Source of the DNA: Bacillus sp. UNC41MFS5
GTDB taxonomy: Bacteria; Bacillota; Bacilli; Bacillales_B; DSM-18226
Assembly (NCBI RefSeq): GCF_000686805.1
Contig: NZ_KK366018.1
Span: forward strand, 409,759-473,758
Reading direction: 5' to 3'
Length of the DNA stretch: 64,000 nt
In this document: positions 7,406-16,141 of the stretch, in pieces
Layout: each line of letters starts with the position of its first letter
Numbering within the stretch: position 1 is the stretch's first letter
Translations under genes and position numbers: made by a program
Notes under the pieces: generated by a model
Database searches by the model: none
What the model was told of the DNA's origin: nothing
Seen by the model: only the letters and a program-made list of their open reading frames with translations

Positions 7406-8845
7406 TTACCAGATAATAACCGCCAAGATCGTTGCAAGGAAAAGTCCGGTAATAACTGGGAAGAAATTCTTCCTCGCCAGCTCTAACGGTGAAATCTGTA
7501 AGAAGCCTGCAACCGCAACAAGTGACGACCAGGCAATCAATGTACCTCCGCCGCTCCACACTGCACCCATTTGACCAATAGCTGCAAGTACGGAAGGATC
7601 GATGTGACTTCCAGGTCCAATGGCACCAGATAGAGCACCCGTTAACGGAAGTCCAGCAAACCCAGAACCATCTAATCCGGTAATGATACCAACGATTAAG
7701 ATACTAAATGCTGCAATAATTGGGCTGTGAGGAATATAATTTTGACCCGCTTGGATTAAATCAAATAGAAAGCCTGGTTTAGCTGCATCTTCACCTAAGG
7801 AAAGAATCTGCGCAGAAAAGTCTCCACTTCCCATAAAGAAGTAACCTGCAATCGGAATAACTGGAGCCATGGCTCTGAAAGCGAATACAAAACCTTCCGT
7901 AATATGTTCGCTGATTTTATCAAGTGCATGAATTCGGTTAAAAGCGATCGTCGCTAATACTAAGAGAATCGTAGCAACCCCACCGATAAAGGCAGCACCA
8001 TCGCCTCCCTCGAATCCAGCTCCACCGCCAATTTTGGATTGGACCATAAAAATCATTACACCTAGCATTGCTAAAGGCACTATGATAGCAAAGATTTTTC
8101 CCCATTTTTCTTTTACCTTGATTACTTCAGCAGTTTCTTCTACTGTAGCAGCAAGCTCCTCGGTAACTTGGAAGAATGCTTTTTCATTATTGTTTTCACT
8201 AACAGATTTTTTGGTAATCGCTTTTCTATGTGTGGCATACACAATCGCAAGAGCACTAATACCAGTAATGAGAGAAAGAATGAAAGCCTTATCTGAAACT
8301 AAGGCTTTATCAATTCCGGCTGCTTTCGCACTTAACATTGGGGCTACCTGCATAATATAATCTGATGAAAGGGCCATACCCTGTCCAGCAATAACAATAA
8401 CCATTGCTGAGGTCATGACTGGCAATCCGGCACTTACTGCAGCAGGTACTAATAAAGCACAAATTAATGGAACAGCTGGGGTTGGCCAGAAAAAGAGTGA
8501 AATCACAAACGTCGTAACCATTAACACTAAATAAGAAACGTGTCCATTTACCATTATTTTTTGAATCGGCACGACCATCCTTTTATCTGCACCTAAATCT
8601 TTCAAGGAATTAAGAAGACCGATCATGATGGAAATGATTAGGAAAATACTAAATAGTTCCTTAGCGGCAACGAGATTGGCATTAAAAACGGCTTGAAAAC
8701 CGCCAATCAAGCTCCCTTTATACACGGCTGCTACTATAAAGGTACCAACTATAAGTGGTAAAACAACACCTTTTCTAAAAAGCATGATAATAATAACGGC
8801 TACAGTGACAACTAGATAGACCCAATGGGCTGCTGTTAATTCCAT
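7406..8845 (-). CDS. IT-superfamily transporter (GntP/DcuC/CitM-like)
   Basis: A 479-residue polytopic membrane protein with about 12 hydrophobic segments in two halves, separated by a charged cytoplasmic loop near residues 205-250. Glycine-rich helix breaks (GLDGSGFAGLPLTGALSG near 395-410) are typical of organic-acid or H+/Na+-coupled IT transporters. It probably moves a carboxylate or amino-acid-like solute. GGAGGGGAA precedes the ATG. The 660-bp upstream region carries operator 8. It is divergent from the aspartate-dehydrogenase-like gene at 9507, so the two may share control. Confidence 0.75.
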   Translation of the reverse strand: MELTAAHWVYLVVTVAVIIIMLFRKGVVLPLIVGTFIVAAVYKGSLIGGFQAVFNANLVAAKELFSIFLIISIMIGLLNSLKDLGADKRMVVPIQKIMVNGHVSYLVLMVTTFVISLFFWPTPAVPLICALLVPAAVSAGLPVMTSAMVIVIAGQGMALSSDYIMQVAPMLSAKAAGIDKALVSDKAFILSLITGISALAIVYATHRKAITKKSVSENNNEKAFFQVTEELAATVEETAEVIKVKEKWGKIFAIIVPLAMLGVMIFMVQSKIGGGAGFEGGDGAAFIGGVATILLVLATIAFNRIHALDKISEHITEGFVFAFRAMAPVIPIAGYFFMGSGDFSAQILSLGEDAAKPGFLFDLIQAGQNYIPHSPIIAAFSILIVGIITGLDGSGFAGLPLTGALSGAIGPGSHIDPSVLAAIGQMGAVWSGGGTLIAWSSLVAVAGFLQISPLELARKNFFPVITGLFLATILAVIIW

Positions 8846-9063
8846 ATTTCCCCTCCGTTGTTTTAAAATAGTTTAAAACCGTGTCGCGAAAGATTTCCTT
8901 TAAATATGGGAAAAGATCGTAGGAGAGGAATAAACGTTAAAATAGGATTTTTATCATGGTGTATATCCTCTACTTCTGGTGTTCTTTTCTTAATCCCTAA
9001 AAAGATAAAAAATGGCATGATTCATTAAAAAAATTTTCGAGAGATTATATTTTGAATACTGTA

Positions 9064-9077
9064 GATTGTATACCATG
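9064..9077. promoter_or_regulatory. GTATAC-box operator 8 (transporter side)
   Basis: GATTGTATACCATG, core 9068-9073, about 220 bases upstream of the transporter gene start at 8845. Confidence 0.5.
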
Positions 9078-9189
9078 TTTTTATAAAAGATTTTTCAAAT
9101 GACTGCTTAAAACTGAATACTAAATGAAAGAAACCTTCATTAACATCCTTTTTTCTACTTCCTAAAAACAATCACTCTACATAACGTTT

Positions 9190-9203
9190 TGAATGCGCTT
9201 ACA
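9190..9203. promoter_or_regulatory. Possible catabolite-response (cre) element
   Basis: TGAATGCGCTTACA matches the CcpA consensus TGWAANCGNTNNCW at all but one position. It lies in the control region of two catabolic genes, but a chance match is quite possible. Confidence 0.3.
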
Positions 9204-9413
9204 GATTATGTTCTAATTTTTAGTAGAATGTTATTTTAGGAATACTAAATACCAACCCCTTTACACTATGTACACCTTGTTTATTATAAGGTTGAAAATA
9301 ATATACCATTATTCTCTACCCATTGCAAACTATTTTGAAAATTTAGAAGTTTATTTATATTCATCAGATTACTATTGATTTTATTGGTTTAATCGGCTAA
9401 AATATATTAAATT

Positions 9414-9434
9414 ATCGGTATACGGTATACAATA
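9414..9434. promoter_or_regulatory. Double GTATAC box operator 9 (aspartate-dehydrogenase-like gene)
   Basis: Two GTATAC cores, 9418-9423 and 9425-9430, offset by 7 bases, about 77-89 bases upstream of the ATG at 9507. It is the only tandem overlapping site of the set. Confidence 0.55.
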
Positions 9435-9506
9435 AATTTTTTTTATACATAGTTTGATAGTTTTCTTGAATAGCAGCTAAATAATATAATCCCGAGGTGA
9501 ACAAAT

Positions 9507-10313
9507 ATGCTTAAAGTTGGAATCATTGGATATGGAACACTTGGAAAAGGTGTTAGCGAATTAATTGAGTCAGGACAAGCTGGAAATGTCGTCCTTCAAT
9601 CCATTTTAGTTAGAACTCCGCTAGGTGCTTTGGACAAATCACCAGATCAGTGTACTGTCACTATGAATGAAGATGTTTTTTTTAACCAAGATTTAGATAT
9701 TATCATTGAAGCAGCCGGGCACCATGCCCTTCAACTATATGGGGAAAAGGCCATTTCCACGGGAAGTCATTTAATTATCCTTTCCGTCGGTGCATTAGCA
9801 GATAGAGATTTTTATGAGTCCTTACAGGAGGCAGCTAGAAAATACAAAAAACAAATGATTATCCCATCAGGAGCCATCGCAGGTTTGGATCGTATTGCTG
9901 CTGGGGTGTTAGGTGAAATCGATGAAATTACTCTGATTACAAGGAAGCCTCCTAAAAGTTGGTATGGAACGATTGCGGAGGAAAAAGTTGATTTAGAAAC
10001 AATTACAGATCCTTTTTGTATCTTCGAAGGCACTGCCAGAAATGCAGCAAAATTATTTCCTCAAAATGTAAATGTATCCGCTGCGCTAAGCCTTGCAGGT
10101 GTGGGCTTTGATGAAACGAAGGTTGAAGTGTATGTAGACCCGACCATTCAAATGAACACTCATACCATAGTAGCCAAAGGCTATTTTGGGCAAATGGAAA
10201 CCACTATACAAAACAATCCATATACGGAAAATCCTAAATCGAGCCCGATTGTCGCCATGAGTGTTGCAAAAGTGTTGCAAAACCTAACGACATCTGTGGT
10301 GATCGGTGTATAA
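9507..10313 (+). CDS. L-aspartate dehydrogenase-like enzyme (NadX family)
   Basis: A 268-residue NAD(P)-dependent amino-acid dehydrogenase with the DUF108 catalytic domain; length is normal for the family. The Rossmann motif GIIGYGTLG is at residues 6-14, PSGAIAGLD near 120, the FPQNVNVSAALSLAG segment near 185, and the C-terminal NTHTIVAKGYFGQM and NPYTENPKSS segments are typical. Family members interconvert aspartate and oxaloacetate or iminoaspartate. No nadA or nadC lies nearby, so NAD synthesis is unlikely; a catabolic deamination in this cluster is inferred. GAGGTGA precedes the ATG, and a strong terminator follows. Confidence 0.85.
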   Translation: MLKVGIIGYGTLGKGVSELIESGQAGNVVLQSILVRTPLGALDKSPDQCTVTMNEDVFFNQDLDIIIEAAGHHALQLYGEKAISTGSHLIILSVGALADRDFYESLQEAARKYKKQMIIPSGAIAGLDRIAAGVLGEIDEITLITRKPPKSWYGTIAEEKVDLETITDPFCIFEGTARNAAKLFPQNVNVSAALSLAGVGFDETKVEVYVDPTIQMNTHTIVAKGYFGQMETTIQNNPYTENPKSSPIVAMSVAKVLQNLTTSVVIGV

Positions 10314-10324
10314 TACCTTGACGA

Positions 10325-10369
10325 CAAAAAGAGAAACTCCACCCTGAAAGGGATGGAGTTTCTCTTTTT
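10325..10369. terminator. Bidirectional terminator between NadX-like and GntR genes
   Basis: AAAAAGAGAAACTCC pairs with GGAGTTTCTCTTTTT: a 15-bp arm pair, T-tract in both directions, overlapping the regulator stop codon by two bases. Confidence 0.9.
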
Positions 10370-11045
10370 ATTTCTTCTCTTTTCCTTGAGTGACTGCCTC
10401 AATATACGCTTTTCGGGAATTTTCAATATGAATTTTCGTCAAATACTCGGCCATTTCTTGTTCTTGATTAATAATAGCCTCCATAATTCGTAAGTGTTCT
10501 TCCATCGACTGTACTGGACGGCCCGGATTTTTATACCCTGTCTTGGCAAAGGCGCGAATATAATCCGATAAGCCGCTTAATATTTCATAGAGCTTGGCAT
10601 TTTTTGCCGAGCTGTATAAGAGATGATTCAAATCACCATGTAAATTGGAGAAATCTTGATCATTTTTATGCTGTAAACAATCTTCCACCCTTTTACTGTA
10701 CTCGACGAACTTACTTTTGGTTTCATCGTCCAACTTCTGAACAGCTAATTTGGCTGCCAAAACTTCAAGCGATGAAAGAATTGTAAATACTTCAATAATT
10801 TCCTTTTCAGAAATATCAGCTACAATAACACCTTTTCTTGGAACAGTTTTGACAAACCCTTGAGATTCTAATCTAAATAACGCTTCACGAATAGGTGTCC
10901 TGCTAATATTTAATCGTTCAGCTAATTCCCGTTCCACTAAACGATCACCTGTCTTAAATTCACCCTCTAAAATAAGGTCCTTGATATGAATAAAGACCCT
11001 TTCGCGTAAGGATATTAAATCTTCCTCGGCCCAATTATTCCCCAC
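10368..11045 (-). CDS. GntR-family (FadR/FCD) transcriptional regulator
   Basis: A 225-residue regulator. The N-terminal winged helix-turn-helix spans about residues 10-75 (GDRLVERELAERLNISRTPIREAL, split here as the GntR hallmark RTPIREALFRLE), followed by an all-helical FCD effector-binding domain of about 90-215. Such proteins usually repress catabolic operons until a metabolite binds. A GTATAC box lies about 20 bases upstream of its own start. Boxes of the same shape precede most genes from 1.6 to 9.5 kb, so it is the natural candidate to bind them. No other regulator lies in the block. Confidence 0.88.
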   Translation of the reverse strand: MGNNWAEEDLISLRERVFIHIKDLILEGEFKTGDRLVERELAERLNISRTPIREALFRLESQGFVKTVPRKGVIVADISEKEIIEVFTILSSLEVLAAKLAVQKLDDETKSKFVEYSKRVEDCLQHKNDQDFSNLHGDLNHLLYSSAKNAKLYEILSGLSDYIRAFAKTGYKNPGRPVQSMEEHLRIMEAIINQEQEMAEYLTKIHIENSRKAYIEAVTQGKEKK

Positions 11046-11060
11046 AGTTTCTCCCTCTTT

Positions 11061-11074
11061 CTAGGTATACATTG
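11061..11074. promoter_or_regulatory. GTATAC-box operator 10 (GntR gene, autoregulation)
   Basis: CTAGGTATACATTG, core 11065-11070, at promoter distance from the GntR start. It suggests the regulator controls itself and links it to the other boxes. Confidence 0.55.
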
Positions 11075-11157
11075 AACCAATTATAACTCACTCTATTTAT
11101 AAACATCAAATTCTTTGGTCGGAATTTCCAATATAAAAATAGTTTGTAAGCACTTTA

Positions 11158-11778
11158 CTATCTACGAAGATTTTCAGCTGGTTTATGACCAAATGAAGCC
11201 TCTCCTACAACGGCTTGCGTAATAATCTTTGTCATCACTTCAGCAATCGTCATGACCGTAAATAATCTGGTATTATTTAAAGATTTGACGGGCGATAGTG
11301 GGTCTAGGTAATTAACCACTGCCTTCATATGGTATTCACCCACATGTGGCAGCTTTTTATTGACAGCCATTCCAGGAATTAATGAACCTTCTTTTAAAAA
11401 AATAAACCCAATTTGCCTCTCATCTCCCAAACAAGCATCTATACCCAAAATAAACGGATCATTGTGCGTTTGAATAATTTCTTTCAAAATCTTGTTAATA
11501 TTTAAGGCATGAACTGGTTTTTCTAAGGTGCCATATACAGGGAAGGGAAGGTCCGTTTCTTTCAGCATCGTTCCCACTATCGGACCTAGTGAGTCTCCTG
11601 TTGAACGGTCGGAACCCACACATAAGAAAATGACTTCTCTAGAGGTATTGTTTATGACTTCCTTCAGTCTATTTACAAATTCCTTAAACTCATTTCCCTC
11701 TGTGGTCTCTTTTACGGAAAAATAGCATGACCTTGCTGACTTATCCATCGTCTTTTTCTTGCCGTCAAAAGGCCACAT
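11158..11778 (-). CDS. yyaC: YyaC-type spore protein (DUF1256)
   Basis: A sporulation-associated protein of 206 residues, related to germination-protease-type spore peptidases. The family core is visible: LCVGSDRSTGDSLGP near residues 52-66, then GIDACLG near 110 and PHVGEYHMKAVVNY near 142. ATG 11778 is chosen because GAGGG lies 9 bases upstream; the frame is open for 20 more codons without a good site. The gene is monocistronic and unrelated to the catabolic neighbours. It is one of the two markers here for an endospore-former. Confidence 0.9.
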   Translation of the reverse strand: MWPFDGKKKTMDKSARSCYFSVKETTEGNEFKEFVNRLKEVINNTSREVIFLCVGSDRSTGDSLGPIVGTMLKETDLPFPVYGTLEKPVHALNINKILKEIIQTHNDPFILGIDACLGDERQIGFIFLKEGSLIPGMAVNKKLPHVGEYHMKAVVNYLDPLSPVKSLNNTRLFTVMTIAEVMTKIITQAVVGEASFGHKPAENLRR

Positions 11779-11970
11779 TAGCATCAACCCTCTTCTCAAG
11801 TTGTAGTTTCCTATTTCTGTCCATTTGCCCACCATCATGACCCCTACACTTCTCTCGAGAATTTAACGCATCTACATATATTTTATGATAGCATGAATAA
11901 AACCTTCCATACCCACGCTAATAAAAATTACAAAAAAAATTCAGACTAGTTCACATTTCTGTAACAAATA

Positions 11971-12012
11971 GTGCCTGACACCATTATTTTTGAGAAACGG
12001 GTGTCAGGCACC
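11971..12012. terminator. Hairpin from two inverted GGTGTCAGGCACC copies
   Basis: GTGCCTGACACC (11971-11982) pairs with GGTGTCAGGCACC (12000-12012) around a 17-base loop. The right arm overlaps the 3' end of the PanE-like gene and supplies its TGA stop codon. Confidence 0.7.
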
Positions 12013-12936
12013 ATTTTCATCGTATTGACTTTCTATGATACGAATTCGGTCATACAGTTGCTGATTTATGGGTGTTGATAGACCGTATTGATGGGCTAGG
12101 TGCAGGACTGTACCAGCAAATAATTCTACTTCGCTGTGGCGTTTAGCCTCGATATCTTGGGCCATTGACGGTTTTCCGTCTGGACTTAAGGTGGCCAATA
12201 CACTTAGCCAATAGTCTAAATCAGCTTCTGTTAGATGAATTCCTGCGTTTTCAGAAAGCTTGATGACCTCTCTCATCGCTCCAATCATTATCTTTCGTGC
12301 TTCTCCATCACGCTGAATCTCTCCATAATTACTCTCATAGACGGCCACCGTTTGATTGACCCCTACATTTAACATAAACTTACCCCATTGACGCTTCACC
12401 ATATTCGTTTCAATCTCATAGGGAAGTTCTACTTTATCAAAAAATGCGGAAACACGCTTTACTTTATCAGAAATTACCCCAGGTTCTCGTTCTCCAAAAC
12501 AAAGGATACCCATATGGTCATAGGTGAGCTGATTTCCCACTTTAACGGCATCCATTCCTTGGGCAACACAATATAAAATATGTTCATCCCCATAGATTTC
12601 TCCAATCAAAGCCTCGCTGGAAATTCCATTTAACGCAGATAATATAATCGTCTGCTCACCCACATGATGCATAACCGATTGAATCGCATCTTTTAAACCA
12701 TCAAATTTCACCGTGAAAATCAGCAAATCTGCCGCCTCGCATGATTCATCGGGTGTCAGGTAAGTGAAATCGCAGCGTTCCCCATTACAGAAAACATGTT
12801 CATATTCATATCGATGGATACGCTCCTGATCTGCGATGATACATATATCTGCTTTTGGCATTTTCTTTGATAAATGATGTCCATATAGAATTCCTAATGC
12901 CCCTAAACCAATGATAGAAACCTTTTTTATCTCCAT
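12004..12936 (-). CDS. Ketopantoate reductase-like protein (PanE/ApbA family)
   Basis: An NADPH-dependent 2-dehydropantoate 2-reductase family member of 310 residues. The Rossmann motif IGLGALGILYG is at about residues 8-18, the AADLLIFTVK segment near 70 and the catalytic-lysine helix region NMVKRQWGKFMLNVGVN near 180-196. ATG 12936 is preferred, with AAAGGA 12 bases upstream; 8 more codons are open. It may be a genuine PanE or a paralogue acting on another 2-keto acid, because no panB, panC or panD is adjacent. Its last codons and TGA lie inside a dispersed 13-bp repeat, so the C-terminus may have been reset by that repeat. Confidence 0.85.
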   Translation of the reverse strand: MEIKKVSIIGLGALGILYGHHLSKKMPKADICIIADQERIHRYEYEHVFCNGERCDFTYLTPDESCEAADLLIFTVKFDGLKDAIQSVMHHVGEQTIILSALNGISSEALIGEIYGDEHILYCVAQGMDAVKVGNQLTYDHMGILCFGEREPGVISDKVKRVSAFFDKVELPYEIETNMVKRQWGKFMLNVGVNQTVAVYESNYGEIQRDGEARKIMIGAMREVIKLSENAGIHLTEADLDYWLSVLATLSPDGKPSMAQDIEAKRHSEVELFAGTVLHLAHQYGLSTPINQQLYDRIRIIESQYDENGA

Positions 12937-13063
12937 AACGAATTTCATTCCTTTCCCCATAATTGTTACTGTATGTAAAAAAATTTTCTAAATGGTTCAG
13001 TTCGTTTACACAACTATTTTTATACTAGTATTTTATCTCAACTTATTTATTAAAAAAAATATA

Positions 13064-13096
13064 AAAACTCTGTTGAATGGATACCAACAGAGTTTT
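13064..13096 (-). terminator. Terminator after the CysP-like gene
   Basis: AAAACTCTGTTG pairs with AACAGAGTTTT around an 11-base loop, 16 bases past the stop. Confidence 0.85.
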
Positions 13097-13111
13097 CTAA
13101 AAATCGATCAT

Positions 13112-14194
13112 TTATATTCCACCACCATCATCATGAATGGTACTGTTCTCCTTGCGGATGTTGGCTGAAAGACTGAACGCTCCCACGGTTGCGATCAATG
13201 TGCTTAAAATGATAATGATATTATAAATATTAATCTCTACTAACAAATTCACCAGAATATAAGAAATTACAAGCGAAGCAAGAGGTGAAATAAGCCAGAC
13301 TTTAAGAATTCTCTGAATAATAGATTTCTGCCAAATGCCAAACCCCTTTTGGGAAGCTCCAACACCCAAAATTCCACAAGTCGTTACTTGTGTCAACGGT
13401 ATCGGGAGTCCAAATAAGGATGACACTATAACCAAGGTTCCTCCTGTAAAGGAAACCGCACTTCCTTCCAGTAAAGACAGTCTAGTAATCTTCTTCCCAT
13501 TCGTTTCAAGAACCCTGTTACCTAGTAAAATAGCTCCGATTGAAACGAAGAGCCCGCCAATCCAGATTCCTTTAGTGGTGGAAATCATCCCTGCCCCAAC
13601 CAATGGCCCAACAGCATTAGCGACATTATTCATCCCAGCCGAAAAAGCCTCTAAACAGCCCCCCGCGACAAGTAAAATTGCCAGCCATTTTTTCCATTTG
13701 CCGTTTCTCGTTAGACCAATCCAGCGTTTCTCAGCCGCGGAAATGATTTTTCCAAGAAAAAACGTAATTAGAAAAGAAACAATCGGAACAACCACCCAAA
13801 ATAAAACAATCACCAACAGATTATTTATGTACAAACTTTTAAAAGCTACCCCAGCTCCTACGATCGATCCAACGGTAACCTCACTTGTCGATAGGGGAAT
13901 TCCAATAATATTTGCAATAAATAATGTCAATGTAGCTCCAGCAAGGATTAGAACGACTAATTTAATCGTTAGGAGATTGGAAGGAATAATTCCCTCGCCA
14001 ATCGTTTTAACTACCTCTCCGCCGCCCAGCACTGCCCCTAGAAAAGCAGCTAGTGCCACTAACACCATGGCCAGGCGCTTACTCTTTATGGCGTCTGCAC
14101 CATAGGCTGACCCCATCGATGCTGCCGTCCCGCTTGCTCCAATATTCATCGCAAAGAAAAAAGCAATTATAAAAGCAATAGACGTCCAAACCAT
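13112..14194 (-). CDS. cysP: PiT-family permease, CysP-like sulfate transporter
   Basis: A 360-residue membrane protein of the inorganic phosphate transporter (PiT) family. It shows both internal PiT repeats: FFAMNIGASGTAASMGSAYG at residues 13-32, and a second half with AFSAGMNNVANAVGPLVGAG near 185-204. The sequence closely follows Bacillus subtilis CysP, a sulfate permease, including the HDDGGGI-type C-terminus (EQGGGI in CysP as I recall it). Sulfate uptake is therefore favoured over phosphate. No sulfate-assimilation genes lie alongside and no S-box leader was seen upstream. Confidence 0.85.
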   Translation of the reverse strand: MVWTSIAFIIAFFFAMNIGASGTAASMGSAYGADAIKSKRLAMVLVALAAFLGAVLGGGEVVKTIGEGIIPSNLLTIKLVVLILAGATLTLFIANIIGIPLSTSEVTVGSIVGAGVAFKSLYINNLLVIVLFWVVVPIVSFLITFFLGKIISAAEKRWIGLTRNGKWKKWLAILLVAGGCLEAFSAGMNNVANAVGPLVGAGMISTTKGIWIGGLFVSIGAILLGNRVLETNGKKITRLSLLEGSAVSFTGGTLVIVSSLFGLPIPLTQVTTCGILGVGASQKGFGIWQKSIIQRILKVWLISPLASLVISYILVNLLVEINIYNIIIILSTLIATVGAFSLSANIRKENSTIHDDGGGI

Positions 14195-14417
14195 GTAGAA
14201 TCTCTCCTTATGTCCACAATCTATAAAACTGGTAAACTAAATTCTCGTTCCAGCTTCAATTCACACTATTCAGGTAGGAATAATTTAATATGTTGACTAT
14301 TATACCGCTCTCCACTCCATTAATCAATAAATTATTTCTGATGTCTTTGAATTTTCTAAAAAAAATGGACAAATGATTCATAAAATTGTTTCCCTGCCAT
14401 TTTGGGACAAAAAAAAA

Positions 14418-14431
14418 GAGTCCGAAGACCC
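14418..14431 (-). terminator. UUCG-tetraloop terminator after the monooxygenase gene
   Basis: On the minus strand GGGTC-TTCG-GACTC is followed by a run of T. The stem is short but carries the stabilising C(UUCG)G loop. Confidence 0.65.
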
Positions 14432-14466
14432 TTTTTTCAAGATAATTTTATTCCTGTAACGACTAA

Positions 14467-16113
14467 TCAACGGGATGCCATCTGTGATGACGACAATAAT
14501 GAAAAACCTTCATATCCATTTGCGGCAATCTCGGCACATTTTTGGCGATAAGCGCCGACTCCGCCTAAATAAATCAGGAATCCACGCGGCTTCCCAGGAA
14601 TATTAGCACCGGTGTACCATGAGTCAGTTTTCGTAAAGAGCGTTGATTCAGCCACTTCCCGGCAATGCTTACTCCATGCTTCCTCCGCGTCGACATTCGC
14701 CTCAATTGTTTCCACACCTTGGGTTTGCATATACTCAATACAGTCAGTAATCCATTCAACATGCTGCTCAATCGAGACAGGCATGTTACTTAGAACAGAA
14801 GGACTTTCTGGACCGGTAATCATGAACATATTCGGAAAACCAGCGTTGGCAATTCCAAGATAGGTTCTTGTCTGTGCTCCCCCTGCCCATTTCTCCTTCA
14901 GTGTCACTCCGTCTTTCCCGCGGATATCAATTTTCAATAATGGCCCTGTCATTCCATCGTATCCAGTCGCAAAAACAAGAGCGTCCAGTTCATACTCCCC
15001 GTCCGTGGTCCGGAGCCCATTAGAAATAATTTCCTCAATAGGTGCCTTCTTTACGTCTACCAATGTGACGTTGTCACGGTTATACGTTTCATAATAATTC
15101 GTGTCAATAATCGGCCGCTTTGTCCCATAAAAATAGCTTGGCAGGAGTTTTTCGGCTACATTAGGGTCTTCGACGATTTGACAGATTTTGTTCCGGATAA
15201 ATTCGGCCACCGTTTCGTTCGCTGCTTCATTAATCGTAATATCATAATAAGCGCTAAACAGTCCTAATCCACCTTTCTCCCATGCCTCTTCGTAGACCCG
15301 CTCCCGCTCCTCGGCGGTGACTTCTAATGCTGATTTCGTAGGTACTGGCACTGGCTGGCCGCCCTGAGATTCACGCATTTGACGTTTGATCTCGCTGAAA
15401 TTTTCCTTCGTCTTCCGGATGTACTCTGGGTCATAAGGATGATTTCGCGCTGGAGCGCAGTACTGTGGTGTCCGCTGAAAGACGGTAAGGTGCTTGGCCT
15501 CTTGCGCGATGACTGGGATGGCCTGCACACCAGTCGACCCCGTTCCAATAATCCCTACCCGCTTCCCCTTGAAATCAACTTTTTCATGCGGCCAATGCCC
15601 AGTGTGGTACCAGTCGCCCTTGAAATTTTGGATTCCTTTAAAGTTTGGAATATTGGCGGCTGATAGACAACCAACACCCGTGATAAAAAACTTGGCAGTT
15701 ACACTCGTCCCATCATTTAGATAGATCAGCCATCTATTCGACTCTTCGTTATAATGTGCTGCGTTAATCCGTGTTTTAAATTGGATATCACGACGGAGGT
15801 CAAACTTGGTCGCAACAAAGTTTAAGTATCGTAGGATTTCTGGCTGCTCAGGATATCTAGAGGTCCATGTCCATTCCTTATATAACTCTTCTGAAAAAGT
15901 ATAGTTATAATAGATGCTTTCCGAGTCACAGCGTGCTCCAGGATAGCGGTTCCAATACCATGTACCGCCAACACCATCACCCGCCTCAAAAACACGGGTA
16001 GAGAAACCAGCCTCACGTAAGCGATGAAGCGTATACAACCCTGAAAAACCTGCCCCAACAACAACAGCGTCGTAATTAGCAACATGATTCGATTGTTTCA
16101 TAGATTTCATCAT
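14467..16113 (-). CDS. Baeyer-Villiger monooxygenase (cyclohexanone monooxygenase type)
   Basis: A 548-residue type I flavin monooxygenase that inserts an oxygen next to a ketone using FAD, NADPH and O2. Visible are the FAD motif GAGFSG (20-25), the Baeyer-Villiger signature F-x-G-x3-H-x3-W-P at 164-175 (FKGDWYHTGHWP) and the NADPH motif GTGSTG (190-195). Length is right for the family. A GGAGGAGGAG ribosome site stands in front of tandem ATGs. It begins 28 bases after the stop of an esterase gene and is surely co-transcribed with it: ketone to ester, then ester hydrolysis. The ketone is unknown. Confidence 0.93.
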   Translation of the reverse strand: MMKSMKQSNHVANYDAVVVGAGFSGLYTLHRLREAGFSTRVFEAGDGVGGTWYWNRYPGARCDSESIYYNYTFSEELYKEWTWTSRYPEQPEILRYLNFVATKFDLRRDIQFKTRINAAHYNEESNRWLIYLNDGTSVTAKFFITGVGCLSAANIPNFKGIQNFKGDWYHTGHWPHEKVDFKGKRVGIIGTGSTGVQAIPVIAQEAKHLTVFQRTPQYCAPARNHPYDPEYIRKTKENFSEIKRQMRESQGGQPVPVPTKSALEVTAEERERVYEEAWEKGGLGLFSAYYDITINEAANETVAEFIRNKICQIVEDPNVAEKLLPSYFYGTKRPIIDTNYYETYNRDNVTLVDVKKAPIEEIISNGLRTTDGEYELDALVFATGYDGMTGPLLKIDIRGKDGVTLKEKWAGGAQTRTYLGIANAGFPNMFMITGPESPSVLSNMPVSIEQHVEWITDCIEYMQTQGVETIEANVDAEEAWSKHCREVAESTLFTKTDSWYTGANIPGKPRGFLIYLGGVGAYRQKCAEIAANGYEGFSLLSSSQMASR

Positions 16114-16141
16114 ACTCCTCCTCCAGCATCTAAATTAATCG

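Larger units (their letters stand above)
8846..9506. other. 660-bp divergent intergenic region
   Basis: An A/T-rich region with no credible reading frame. It holds GTATAC boxes at 9064-9077 and 9414-9434, a degenerate half box (ATATACCATT) near 9299, a possible catabolite-response element at 9190-9203 and the ribosome site of the 9507 gene. The length is unusual for this genome and suggests more than one promoter or a leader RNA. Confidence 0.5.

Noticed and set aside
13335..14105. 256-aa open frame on the plus strand
   Set aside because: It lies entirely antisense to the PiT/CysP-like gene, is proline/threonine-rich as expected from the complement of membrane-protein codons, and has no ribosome site.
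14195..14466. S-box or CymR-type control element before the CysP-like gene
   Set aside because: No S-box core was found by eye, and the TAGGAATAATT stretch is too little to claim a CymR site.
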